IMG/VR virus record: IMGVR_UViG_3300046691_000298 | Location: 1 to 27,183 of that record | From: a virus | Length of the DNA stretch: 27,183 nucleotides | Strand: one strand, 5' to 3' | Shown here: positions 7,917 through 15,056 of the stretch, piece after piece | How the letters are laid out: each line of letters opens with the position of its first letter | Position numbering within the stretch: the stretch's first letter is position 1 | The notes under the pieces: model-generated | What the model was told of the DNA's origin: nothing | Database searches by the model: none | What the model saw: the letters and a program-made list of their open reading frames with translations, nothing else | Program-made: the position numbers and the translations under genes

Positions 7917-7919
7917 GTT

Positions 7920-8273
7920 CTATTTACCTGGGACCAGAGCGAGGAACTCTTCGGTGAGCGCCCCCTCATCGGTGAAAACATCGACCGGATCAAAATCCGG
8001 ATCGCTGATATCGTGGGCATAGAGAGGATACGGCCGGCGAGCATTGAGAGGTCTCTTCAATCGGAAAGACCGTTTTCCGAGAGTTACCGTGAGATTGTCG
8101 ATGAAAATCGAACCATCTTCAGGGCTTTGGACGATCTCAAATTGTTCGACATCTTCAACATCGAAGCCGCCATTAGGCAGCATATGGTCGAGGGCGATGT
8201 AGAGGGTGCCATAGCACTTGAGCAGATTCGCTTCGTTGAACAAATCCCTTGGAATGACACGGCGATAGCTCAT
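7920..8273 (-). CDS. Hypothetical protein, 117 aa
   Basis: A soluble acidic protein with no recognised domain. The centre is probably beta-rich ('GSIFIDNLTVTLGKRSFRLK'), and the C-terminal third carries an acidic run 'DISDPDFDPVDVFTDE'. The ATG lies three bases after the upstream stop (TGACCCATG) with only a weak ribosome binding site, so expression is likely coupled to the gene before it. The function is unknown. Confidence 0.7.
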   Translation of the reverse strand: MSYRRVIPRDLFNEANLLKCYGTLYIALDHMLPNGGFDVEDVEQFEIVQSPEDGSIFIDNLTVTLGKRSFRLKRPLNARRPYPLYAHDISDPDFDPVDVFTDEGALTEEFLALVPGK

Positions 8274-8276
8274 GGG

Positions 8277-8645
8277 TCAAGACTCAATGCTTTGAATAAG
8301 CTTTCGGGCTTTTTCCCGCTCCCCGTGATCAGCCCAACCAGTTGAATTGGCCCTTTCATCGACAATTCTGAGCAAATCTCGAAGTGCATCTTCAAGTTCT
8401 TGAGCGATCCAAACAGCTCCCTGGCTGATATCGATCACTCTTCCGCCCCAAGACTTGCCCTCTTCCTTATCCCGATCGCGGGCCATGGCTTCGCCGTAGT
8501 TCTTGGCGTAAGTGGCGCGCATTTCGGATCTGGCTTTTTTCTCGGCAGCCTTCTCATTCTCCGCTTTCACGACGGCGCCGAACTCACCTTGAGAAAGGTC
8601 GTTATCCTGCCATGCGAGGAGGATTGAATAGGTTTTGAGGGCCAT
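8277..8645 (-). CDS. Hypothetical protein, 122 aa, first gene of the small-gene cassette
   Basis: A charged, largely helical protein of unknown function. An N-terminal beta pair ('KTYSILLAWQDND', 'FGAVVKAENEKAAE') is followed by an Ala/Glu/Lys/Arg-rich helix near 28-60 and a second helix at the C terminus. The ATG at 8645 has a good ribosome binding site (AGGAA, eight bases upstream), the best in the cassette, in line with it being the lead gene. Its first 79 bases overlap the 3' end of the helix-turn-helix gene in another frame. Confidence 0.75.
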   Translation of the reverse strand: MALKTYSILLAWQDNDLSQGEFGAVVKAENEKAAEKKARSEMRATYAKNYGEAMARDRDKEEGKSWGGRVIDISQGAVWIAQELEDALRDLLRIVDERANSTGWADHGEREKARKLIQSIES

Positions 8646-9235
8646 GTTCTGGTTCCTAAAGAGGGTATTTTTGGTTTTACCCGTGGTGTGGAAGGCTTTG
8701 CCATCTTAAGCCAGGCGAGCCACTCAGGCGCAATGATCGAGACCAGGTTGGGAAGGTTTTTGAGCTGACCAGGAAGTCGGCGCCGGCGGATGGTGAGATA
8801 GCCCAGAGCTTCGGCTTCGCGCAAAGCGTTCTGGACTGAGCGCTTGGATACCCCTGCCCTGGCTGCGATCGCATCGAGCACCAGGCCGCAAGTTCCTTTG
8901 GATCGGATCTCATCAGCGATGATCTTCAGCGCAGCGAGCTCGGCCGTGGTGAACCTGGCTGCCATAGCAGGCGGCATCGGACCTGAAGCTGCAAGCTGCC
9001 GCCGTCGCAAAAGAGAAGCTGTGCGGTTCCTAGGAGCTTTAGGCTTGACGGGTATCGGAGCTCGAGTCCCCTGCCCTCGCAAAATGATTCGACGAGCCTG
9101 GATGGCCTCGGCTAAGCTCTGAGCCTGGGCATCGGAGAGAGAGTTTTCCTGGCTCCATAGCGCGCGTGAGATCGCGTCCAGGCATTGGCCTGTCCGAGAC
9201 CGCTGGATCGCTTCCAGCGTGAGGGCATAGATCAT
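8567..9235 (-). CDS. Helix-turn-helix DNA-binding protein of alphaproteobacterial type
   Basis: A 222-residue cytoplasmic DNA-binding protein. A basic linker 'RNRTASLLRRRQLAASG' (70-85) and 'MPPAMAARFTTAELAALKII' (87-106) lead into a helix-turn-helix, 'IAARAGVSKRSVQNALREAE' (123-142). A wing-like 'LGYLTIRRRRLPG' and the terminal 'VSIIAPEWLAWLK' follow. This order (RRR..ASG.MPP..AARFT, then HTH, then EWxAWL) is one I recognise from uncharacterised regulators on rhizobial and related replicons. The ATG at 9235 is preceded by AAGGGG at about ten bases. The last 26 or so codons run over the start of the next gene and look less constrained, so the end may have been extended by mutation. Confidence 0.75.
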   Translation of the reverse strand: MIYALTLEAIQRSRTGQCLDAISRALWSQENSLSDAQAQSLAEAIQARRIILRGQGTRAPIPVKPKAPRNRTASLLRRRQLAASGPMPPAMAARFTTAELAALKIIADEIRSKGTCGLVLDAIAARAGVSKRSVQNALREAEALGYLTIRRRRLPGQLKNLPNLVSIIAPEWLAWLKMAKPSTPRVKPKIPSLGTRTWPSKPIQSSSHGRITTFLKVSSAPS

Positions 9236-9366
9236 CGTTCAGCCACCCCTTCGGGTTGGCCGCTGACGGCAAAAGCCGCCCGATCACGGAACGCTTGCGC
9301 TCCGCGTCAAACTGTGGAAATGTCGTGATTGTCAGGTCACAGACATTCCCGATTTGGTTCGGGCCC

Positions 9367-9398
9367 AAGAGCTCAGAGGCGCCAACCTCTGGGCTCTT
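9367..9398 (+). terminator. Orphan stem-loop, terminator-like on the plus strand
   Basis: A 13-bp stem with one wobble pair (9367-9379 with 9386-9398) and a six-base loop sits in the 262-base gap 9236-9497. The plus strand continues TGCTTTTC, like a terminator tail, yet no plus-strand gene precedes it. It could block read-through from the plus strand or be part of a small RNA or the leader of the HTH gene. Nothing else convincing is seen in the gap. Confidence 0.4.
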
Positions 9399-9497
9399 TG
9401 CTTTTCAGATTACGTCATCGCGGCAGGTTCCTGATTTGCTCGACCGAGAGAATCGGCTAGTGCCGAGTCGCGGTCAATGAACCATGACGCAGATCGG

Positions 9498-10169
9498 TCA
9501 CTTGCTCGTCAATGATTCGTCGCGCCGAGCAGCGGCCGCGGAGCGCAAGGAGCCGAATATTTCATCAAAATCCTTCCGTAACTTGATGTCGGACAGGATT
9601 GCGGCACGTCTCCGGCCAAGAGTGAACTTATGATCGTAGCGCGAGCGCAACTCGGTAATGGGCACGTCTCTGTAGTCCCATGTGTTCTCGCGCCTGTCCG
9701 ACGACTTGTCGAGCATGGCGAGGACGCGCTTGATGCGACCCTTGTCCTGAGCCTGCATCGCCTCCCGCGACGTGTGCTCGCCAGCCCGGTGCTTGTCGTG
9801 CCAGCCCAGCGAGGCGTTGGTCAGGAAGGCCCGCATGTCGTCGTAGTGTTCCGAGACGATGGTGACCTCCCCTCCCCGGCCGCGGCGCATGCGCAGGCCC
9901 TTCTCCTCGATCCAGCCCTTCTCGCCCATGAGCAGCAGTGCGAGGCCCCGCACGATGGCGCCAGCGAACCCTGAGATGCGCATGCGGTGATCGACCGCGT
10001 CCTTGCTGTGCACATCCACGGGGCGCGACATCATTTCCTCGTAGACGAGCTGATGCAGCTCGATCCAGTCCGGGAGCGTGACCCCTGCCACGGTCGAGCC
10101 GCGCACCGGCCAGCCCAGACCATGATCATCATCTTCATGCCAGCGCTGGCGGGGGTTGAAACGCGGCAT
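9498..10169 (-). CDS. Hypothetical protein, about 223 aa
   Basis: A basic, helix-rich cytoplasmic protein with no recognised family. A first region with 'LPDWIELHQLVYEEMMSRP' (about 32-50) leads to a Gly/Arg patch 'RMRRGRGGE' (about 94-102), and the C-terminal half is rich in Arg, Lys, Asp and Ala. The ATG at 10169 overlaps the upstream stop as TGATG and has GAGGTG five bases before it, better than the GTG six bases further out. It sits between the HTH gene and the divergent partition-like genes, so a role in replicon maintenance is possible but unproven. Confidence 0.65.
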   Translation of the reverse strand: MPRFNPRQRWHEDDDHGLGWPVRGSTVAGVTLPDWIELHQLVYEEMMSRPVDVHSKDAVDHRMRISGFAGAIVRGLALLLMGEKGWIEEKGLRMRRGRGGEVTIVSEHYDDMRAFLTNASLGWHDKHRAGEHTSREAMQAQDKGRIKRVLAMLDKSSDRRENTWDYRDVPITELRSRYDHKFTLGRRRAAILSDIKLRKDFDEIFGSLRSAAAARRDESLTSK

Positions 10170-10468
10170 CAGCACACCTCGTCGAAATAGTCGTTGAGCA
10201 GATCGTCGGTTCCATCCGGCGCCGTCTTGAGAATGAGAGCACCCTCCCCTTCCCCGTCAGTGCAAACCACATTGAGCTGGAAGTCGGTGAGGCTCATCAG
10301 CCAACTATCGATCAGGCCCAGCTTTAGGGGTTCCTGCTTGGCCAGCCAGATCTCGTATTCCTCAAACTGTTGCTGCTCGCTGCGGTCCCGATGGATACCA
10401 CCATTGTCATAAGCGATCTCTCTGGCAGCTCGATATATACCAGGAAATTTGCCATCTCCGCGCTCCAT
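10169..10468 (-). CDS. Hypothetical protein, 99 aa
   Basis: A small acidic protein of unknown function. It begins 'MERGDGKFPGIYRAAREIAY' and ends in a strongly acidic segment 'DGTDDLLNDYFDEVC'. The ATG at 10468 is chosen over the one at 10498 because a strong ribosome binding site (AGGAGAGG) ends about four bases before it. It is divergent from the ParA gene, sharing a short intergenic region with inverted repeats, so both may answer to the same regulator. Confidence 0.65.
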   Translation of the reverse strand: MERGDGKFPGIYRAAREIAYDNGGIHRDRSEQQQFEEYEIWLAKQEPLKLGLIDSWLMSLTDFQLNVVCTDGEGEGALILKTAPDGTDDLLNDYFDEVC

Positions 10469-10501
10469 GCGCCCTCTCCTACTGTGTCTGCCTGTCACAG
10501 T

Positions 10502-10515
10502 CTTTCAAATGAAAG
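10502..10515. promoter_or_regulatory. Inverted repeat CTTTCA-AA-TGAAAG, candidate operator
   Basis: A 6-bp inverted repeat around two bases lies in the divergent gap between the 99-aa gene and parA. Its position suggests an operator for a dimeric repressor, possibly the RHH-like protein encoded after parA, since small partition proteins often autoregulate. The functional call is inference. Confidence 0.35.
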
Positions 10516-10524
10516 GCAGAACAT

Positions 10525-10553
10525 TTGTGAACATCCCGGTCATCAACTGTTAA
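10525..10553 (+). promoter_or_regulatory. Candidate sigma70-type promoter for parA
   Basis: TTGTGA (10525-10530) and TGTTAA (10548-10553) are 17 bases apart and lie about 55 bases before the chosen ATG of the ParA gene. The -35 is a fair match, the -10 only a moderate one. Confidence 0.3.
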
Positions 10554-10608
10554 CCGGGGCTTCATATTCGACCTGCATGCTCCCCTCCATCAAATGGAGG
10601 ATCTCGAC

Positions 10609-11289
10609 ATGGCGGTCTTGGTTTTGGGTACACCGAAAGGCGGTGCCGGCAAAAGCACATCATCGGTCCTGATTGGAACCACCCTGGCGCACCGCGGAGC
10701 CAAGGTAACGATCATCGACACCGATAAAAATGCAGATCTGCTTGGCTGGTACGGCAAAGGTCAGAAAACGATCAATGTGGTCGGAAATGTCTCGGAAGAG
10801 GCTTTCATTTCCGTTCTGGACAAAGAAGCCAGCAGTAATGATCTGGTCATCATTGACCTCGCCGGCGCAGCCACGACGATCATGAGCCGGTCGATACTGC
10901 GAGCTGACCTGGTTCTGATCCCCATGCAGCCAGGCGCCCTGGATGCCAAGCATGCTGCTCGCATGGTCGGGCTGATCCAGCAGGAAGAACAGGTTATCCG
11001 CCGGTCAATCCCGTTCCGGATTGTTATGACCCGTACAAGCGACAGCGTGCCGACGAAAGCGACACGACGGATGGTTCAGCAGATGCAGGCCAACGGGCTG
11101 CCGTTCCTGGCAACCCAGGTCAATCAGCGTGAACCATTTCGTAGTCTTTTTGAGCTCAACTGCTCGCTCTATGACCTTGACCCGAAGCAGTTCGGGACCT
11201 TGCCCCAGGCGATCGATAATGCCGAGCGCTTGACGGATGAGGTGGTCGAGACCCTGAAGGCACTGGCTCAGAAGAGGACAGCGGCATGA
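10609..11289 (+). CDS. parA: ParA-family partition ATPase
   Basis: A Walker-type ParA/MinD-superfamily ATPase that would move or position DNA in the cell by ATP-dependent binding to the nucleoid. The deviant Walker A 'KGGAGKST' lies at residues 10-17 of the chosen form. A second motif 'TIIDTDKNAD' and a Walker B-type 'DLVIIDLAGAAT' follow. There is no N-terminal HTH extension, so it resembles the short ParA forms (type Ib) that pair with small ribbon-helix-helix partners. The ATG at 10609 has GGAGG eight bases upstream; the ATG at 10594 would bury that site within the gene. Its 3' end overlaps the next gene as ATGA, implying coupled translation. Confidence 0.85.
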   Translation: MAVLVLGTPKGGAGKSTSSVLIGTTLAHRGAKVTIIDTDKNADLLGWYGKGQKTINVVGNVSEEAFISVLDKEASSNDLVIIDLAGAATTIMSRSILRADLVLIPMQPGALDAKHAARMVGLIQQEEQVIRRSIPFRIVMTRTSDSVPTKATRRMVQQMQANGLPFLATQVNQREPFRSLFELNCSLYDLDPKQFGTLPQAIDNAERLTDEVVETLKALAQKRTAA

Positions 11290-11588
11290 GCGAGACCAGC
11301 ACGGATTTCTTCGGCGGTCTGAAGGGCATGCGGGACGTTCCGCAGGACCTCGAGCATCGGGCTGTGCAGATTTCAGATGAACAGGGCTTCACCCTGCGCC
11401 AGCCGATGCGGGAACCTCCCAGGCGCCGGCGGGGGACAGCGCTTCAGCTCCACAACTTCACGATGCGGCTCCACATGGATGACATGGATCGCTTCATCAA
11501 ATGGTGTGAGGCCGAGCGGATTGCCTATCGGGAGGGCTTCCAGAAGCTCGTTGCAAAGCTTGAACAGGATCGGGGCTCGGATCAGTGA
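11286..11588 (+). CDS. Small ribbon-helix-helix-like protein, probable ParA partner
   Basis: A 100-residue basic protein coupled to parA by an ATGA overlap. The first 50 residues look disordered and Arg/Pro-rich ('REPPRRRRG'). The C-terminal half has a short strand 'LHNFTMRLHM' followed by two predicted helices ('DMDRFIKWCEAERI', 'YREGFQKLVAKLEQ'), an arrangement compatible with an RHH fold such as ParG/CopG. Together the two proteins would form a partition pair, with this one binding the centromere-like site and repressing the operon. The role is inferred mainly from gene order, size and charge. Confidence 0.6.
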   Translation: MSETSTDFFGGLKGMRDVPQDLEHRAVQISDEQGFTLRQPMREPPRRRRGTALQLHNFTMRLHMDDMDRFIKWCEAERIAYREGFQKLVAKLEQDRGSDQ

Positions 11589-11760
11589 TCCCGGCCTCTC
11601 TCAGCTTGCGGCAGAACCAATCCTTGCGGACCTGGTTCTTGTGCTTGCCCGGGTTGTTGGCTCGCCATTGACGCTGCCATTCGGCTTTCTGCTCACGCCG
11701 GCGGGCGAGGCGAAGATGGTCAGCGACCATCTTCTGGTATTTTTCAAATCGGGTCGCCAT
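11497..11760 (-). CDS. Small basic hypothetical protein, 87 aa
   Basis: A very basic protein, rich in Arg, Lys, Gln and Trp over its first 60 residues ('RRREQKAEWQRQWRANNPGK'), which fits a nucleic-acid-binding role, though no family is recognised. Codon use in that part matches the neighbouring genes. The last 30 residues lie antisense to the end of the RHH-like gene, so the genes converge and overlap by 92 bases. No clear ribosome binding site precedes the ATG at 11760, and a hairpin at the end of the polymerase gene separates it from the gene upstream. Confidence 0.55.
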   Translation of the reverse strand: MATRFEKYQKMVADHLRLARRREQKAEWQRQWRANNPGKHKNQVRKDWFCRKLREAGITDPSPDPVQALQRASGSPPDRQSARPHTI

Positions 11761-11780
11761 GGGAATGCTCGACAGGGGAG

Positions 11781-11806
11781 AGAAGGCGGCTGTCAGGCCG
11801 CCTTCT
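11781..11806 (-). terminator. Hairpin overlapping the DNA polymerase stop codon
   Basis: A 10-bp stem (11781-11790 with 11797-11806) has the polymerase TGA in its six-base loop. On the minus strand it is followed by CTCC, with few T residues, so it may be a weak terminator or a barrier protecting the 3' end of the mRNA. Confidence 0.5.
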
Positions 11807-14462
11807 TCGTCTCCAGCTTGAGGATGTGTTTCTCGAAGGCGGCGTAGGTTTCAGCCGCCGTCGCATTGTTGGGGATGCCGACCTCGTCAGCCCAGGTCGG
11901 GTAGAAGATCGAGAACTCTCCCCCGAGCTTGACTTCCTCGTGCCAGATATCCGGGTGGTCCTGCCATTGGCAGGCTGCGACGACGTTCTCATTGGCGAAA
12001 CGCACCGCCTCGATGTTGTCGCGAACCAGGAAATATTGGGCATCGTGGATCTGGGCGCAGGGCTTGATATCGTGCCTGAACTGGCTCGACCTGACCTTGC
12101 CCATTGTCTCGGAGCCGGCTCGGGAATTGAGCAGGCACCAGGACTGCCCGAGAGCATTACCCGCGGTCCTGCCTTCAGCCTCGGCCTCGAACGGTGTCTT
12201 GCTGGTTCCACGAACAACCTGCGAGAGCAGGGGCGTGCGAACGCGCAAACCGAACGCGGCCGTGACATAGCCGTCCCGACAGGCCTGGTTGACCTTGGAG
12301 GCCACCCATTGGTCGGACACCTTATAGAGCTCGTGATAACGAGCTTCGACGTCCTGAGCCTTGGCTTTCGGCCAGGCCATCTGAGCCATGATCCCGATAT
12401 GAGTTCCGCCGTAAGTGAGCAGGAAGGTTGGGACTTTCGACTCCTGTCGGAACACCGGATAGAGATCGGCGATCGAGTTGATCGAGTCGACCTGGTTAGG
12501 GTCGATGCCGGTCATCTGATCGCCGAAATAGCTGTGGGCCCGTAGGGAATGCCCATCATAGCCGTCGGTGTAGACCTTGAGCTTATTGGGGTCTTTTGTC
12601 GTCAGGGCCGAGATCCGGTCCTCGAGGGACGCGAAATCGATGCCACAGAAGAACCAGCCAGGCGGTGCCTTGAAGCAGCTCTTGATGAGCTTGCCCAAAT
12701 GGAGCTTGCCCTTGCTGACGAACTTGGCGATGCGCTCACCCAGAAGGGCTGCGATCGCCGCGGAGATCAGCATGGCAACATTGGCTGGCAGGTTCTGGAG
12801 ATTCGGGCCCGAGCTCGAGAGCCGGCCGGAGACGGTGCCACCGAGATTGAAGTTCCCGAAGAGATAATACCAGCCATCGTTGCCGAGCTGGGAGTTCTTC
12901 AGGGCCTCGATGAAGGTCCCGAGGATCTTGTCGACCGCCTTGAAGCCCACAAGAGCTTCGAGCAGGGCAATGACGTCAGGATCCTGCGTGTGTTTCTGGA
13001 GCGACTTCAAGAACTCGCCCTTGGTCGAGGGCTGCTTGGAATCGGTGTACCCCAGGATCGGGAGAGCCAGGTGCTCAAATAGGAGCTCCTGGAGCTGGTC
13101 CGGAGAACGCGGATTGAAAGCGACCTTGGCGACCTCATCGTCTGCCAGGGAAATCTGCTTGGTCTTGAGCTTCTCATTGCGCTTGCGAACGTGTTCCTCC
13201 TTGAGGTGGTGCACGTAGGCGCCGAGCTTTGGATTGCCCTGCATCTGCTTGACGGCGTCATCCAGGATGATGGTCAGGATCTGCTCGACCTCGAGGACCT
13301 GGGCCATATCGACCGGCATGCCGGTAAGCTGCATCTGAACGATGTCGACAGTGGCCGGCTGGAAGATCGTCTCGTAGATCTCGAGCTGTTGATCAGCAAC
13401 GAGTGTCCCCCAGTGCTTCTCGAACACGAACCAGGTCGAGAGACCGTCGACGAGATTGTACTGGAGCAGAGCGGGGAGGGGGATCTTGCGGATATCCTTG
13501 ATCTCCTCCTGGGCATAGTCGCCGGCGTATTCCTGGGCCTGGATCTTGAGGGAGAGCCTGTTCCCGGCGCAGGAGTTGGTCGCGAGATAGGAGATCAGCT
13601 TGGTGCAGTGCCAGCGGCCCTTGGGGAGGAGAATCTCGAGCCCGCGGAGCATGCCCTCGTTGTCGAGGAGGTGATCCATGAAGAGCTGGTAAACCAGGAC
13701 GTACACGTCATAGGAAATGCTGTGCCAGATCAACGTGCCCTGATAGGCCTCGAAGAACTGCTTCAGCAGCTTGCGAACCCGCATGGCGTAGACATGATCG
13801 CCGTGGATATCGATCGGGAAAGCGATGCCGGATGTCTTGTTCCAGCAGAACGTGATCGTGCCGATGCCGGCGTCGTAATGCTTCAGCCCAAATCCTTCGA
13901 TATCACAGGAGAGGGCAGGGCACTTATGTAGGGCAATGAGCCAGGATTCGACATCTTCCACCCTAGCCGGGTACTCAGCGAACTCGATAATCTTGGCACC
14001 AGGGTCCTGATAGGTTCCTGCCATCCAGCTCTTGAGTGCATTGACACCGAGAGCGACCTTCTCGGTCACCTTGATCGGGTCATAGAAGACAGTCCGGAAG
14101 TTCGGCACATAGGCGACATACTGGTCTGTGAGCTTGGAGGGCAGCATGTAGCCGAGCATGGCATCGACCTTGCTGGCTCCCGTGAAGGTCTTGAAATAGT
14201 CGCCGTCGGCAACGAGCAAGAACTCGACCTTGAGCTCCGCCAAGACCGAGCTGAGCTCGTCGGCGACATAGGCTTTCATCTCGGCAGCCGGCGTCTTCTT
14301 TTTGCCGGGTGCCTGGTGAAGGGAGATCACGATAATCTCCTCGGGGTCGAGCCCGTAAGGATCGATATAGGTACGCTTGATCTCATCCCTTCGGATGTCG
14401 TTGACCAGAATGCAGATCCGGTAGGATGTGCTCTCTTGCGAACCGAAAGTGAGGTACTTCAT
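11793..14462 (-). CDS. Family A DNA polymerase (replicative, with 3'-5' exonuclease domain)
   Basis: An 889-residue DNA polymerase I-type enzyme, the likely replicase. The proofreading domain shows Exo I 'CDIEG' (Asp187, Glu189), an Exo II region 'WHSISYDVY' (Asp252; Ser where Asn is usual), and Exo III 'YNLVD' (Tyr335, Asp339). The polymerase domain has 'TVSGRLSSSGPNLQNLPA' (543-560), motif A 'GIDFASLEDR' (607-616), motif B 'RQESKVPTFLLTYG' (Arg672, Lys676, Tyr684) and motif C 'IHDAQY' (His806, Asp807), where Ala replaces the usual Glu. The N-terminal 180 residues are not a recognisable 5'-nuclease. The helicase lies upstream in the same direction, separated by one unknown gene. Confidence 0.95.
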   Translation of the reverse strand: MKYLTFGSQESTSYRICILVNDIRRDEIKRTYIDPYGLDPEEIIVISLHQAPGKKKTPAAEMKAYVADELSSVLAELKVEFLLVADGDYFKTFTGASKVDAMLGYMLPSKLTDQYVAYVPNFRTVFYDPIKVTEKVALGVNALKSWMAGTYQDPGAKIIEFAEYPARVEDVESWLIALHKCPALSCDIEGFGLKHYDAGIGTITFCWNKTSGIAFPIDIHGDHVYAMRVRKLLKQFFEAYQGTLIWHSISYDVYVLVYQLFMDHLLDNEGMLRGLEILLPKGRWHCTKLISYLATNSCAGNRLSLKIQAQEYAGDYAQEEIKDIRKIPLPALLQYNLVDGLSTWFVFEKHWGTLVADQQLEIYETIFQPATVDIVQMQLTGMPVDMAQVLEVEQILTIILDDAVKQMQGNPKLGAYVHHLKEEHVRKRNEKLKTKQISLADDEVAKVAFNPRSPDQLQELLFEHLALPILGYTDSKQPSTKGEFLKSLQKHTQDPDVIALLEALVGFKAVDKILGTFIEALKNSQLGNDGWYYLFGNFNLGGTVSGRLSSSGPNLQNLPANVAMLISAAIAALLGERIAKFVSKGKLHLGKLIKSCFKAPPGWFFCGIDFASLEDRISALTTKDPNKLKVYTDGYDGHSLRAHSYFGDQMTGIDPNQVDSINSIADLYPVFRQESKVPTFLLTYGGTHIGIMAQMAWPKAKAQDVEARYHELYKVSDQWVASKVNQACRDGYVTAAFGLRVRTPLLSQVVRGTSKTPFEAEAEGRTAGNALGQSWCLLNSRAGSETMGKVRSSQFRHDIKPCAQIHDAQYFLVRDNIEAVRFANENVVAACQWQDHPDIWHEEVKLGGEFSIFYPTWADEVGIPNNATAAETYAAFEKHILKLETKKAA

Positions 14463-14511
14463 CGGGCTTTCTCATAAGCATCAAAAGCGGCCGGAAAAGC
14501 TGCTCGATTAT

Positions 14512-15027
14512 CTAATAAAGCAGCTTTGCGATATTGTAGAATTCAATTTTCTCGCGCAATTTTAGATATTGCTGATAAGCGCGAGGATTATCAAGGACGG
14601 TCCAGGCTTCCTCGCGAGTGCGGGTCAGGTCCCGTGTTTCGGGGAGGAGAGACCTGACCGCCTCGTGCAGCGTATTAGGGACAGCGTCGAAAACATCCTG
14701 CGCAGACTTGCAATCTTTGAGGATGACGACGAGCGCCTGCTGAACACGGCCCTTATCGAAGAGGGTGGTTTTCTCGTCTTGAAGATACTCATGGACGGCG
14801 GAAATCAAAGATGTGTGGAGATTTCCCTTCTGGCCTTTGGCTCGCAGATGCGGAGCCAGATCCGAAAACAGGCGTCCTCGAAAATAGAACCCGTCAGCCG
14901 GGCCACCGAGACTGGCGTTCTCAGTGACAAAGCTGATTTCCCTTTTGGCCAAACGCCTGGTCTCGGACTTGAATATTTCGAGAGTCAGTTCTCGGATGAA
15001 CGGGGAGAGCCAGTTGCCATCCTTCAT
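14512..15027 (-). CDS. Hypothetical protein, 171 aa
   Basis: A soluble, helix-rich, mixed-charge protein with no recognised domain. It begins 'MKDGNWLSPFIRELTLEIF' and has a long C-terminal helical section ('RAYQQYLKLREKIEFYNI'). The ATG at 15027 has a good ribosome binding site (AAGGAG). It is placed between the Dda-like helicase and the DNA polymerase, so a replication accessory role is plausible from context only. Confidence 0.7.
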   Translation of the reverse strand: MKDGNWLSPFIRELTLEIFKSETRRLAKREISFVTENASLGGPADGFYFRGRLFSDLAPHLRAKGQKGNLHTSLISAVHEYLQDEKTTLFDKGRVQQALVVILKDCKSAQDVFDAVPNTLHEAVRSLLPETRDLTRTREEAWTVLDNPRAYQQYLKLREKIEFYNIAKLLY

Positions 15028-15056
15028 GTATTTTCTCCTTAATCTCTTCTGGATTA

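Noticed and set aside
10594-10608. Upstream ATG for ParA at 10594
   Set aside because: It would place the strong GGAGG site inside the coding sequence; the ATG at 10609 has the correct spacing.
13191-13931. Plus-strand open frame of 246 codons
   Set aside because: Antisense to the DNA polymerase; same shadow composition, no motifs.
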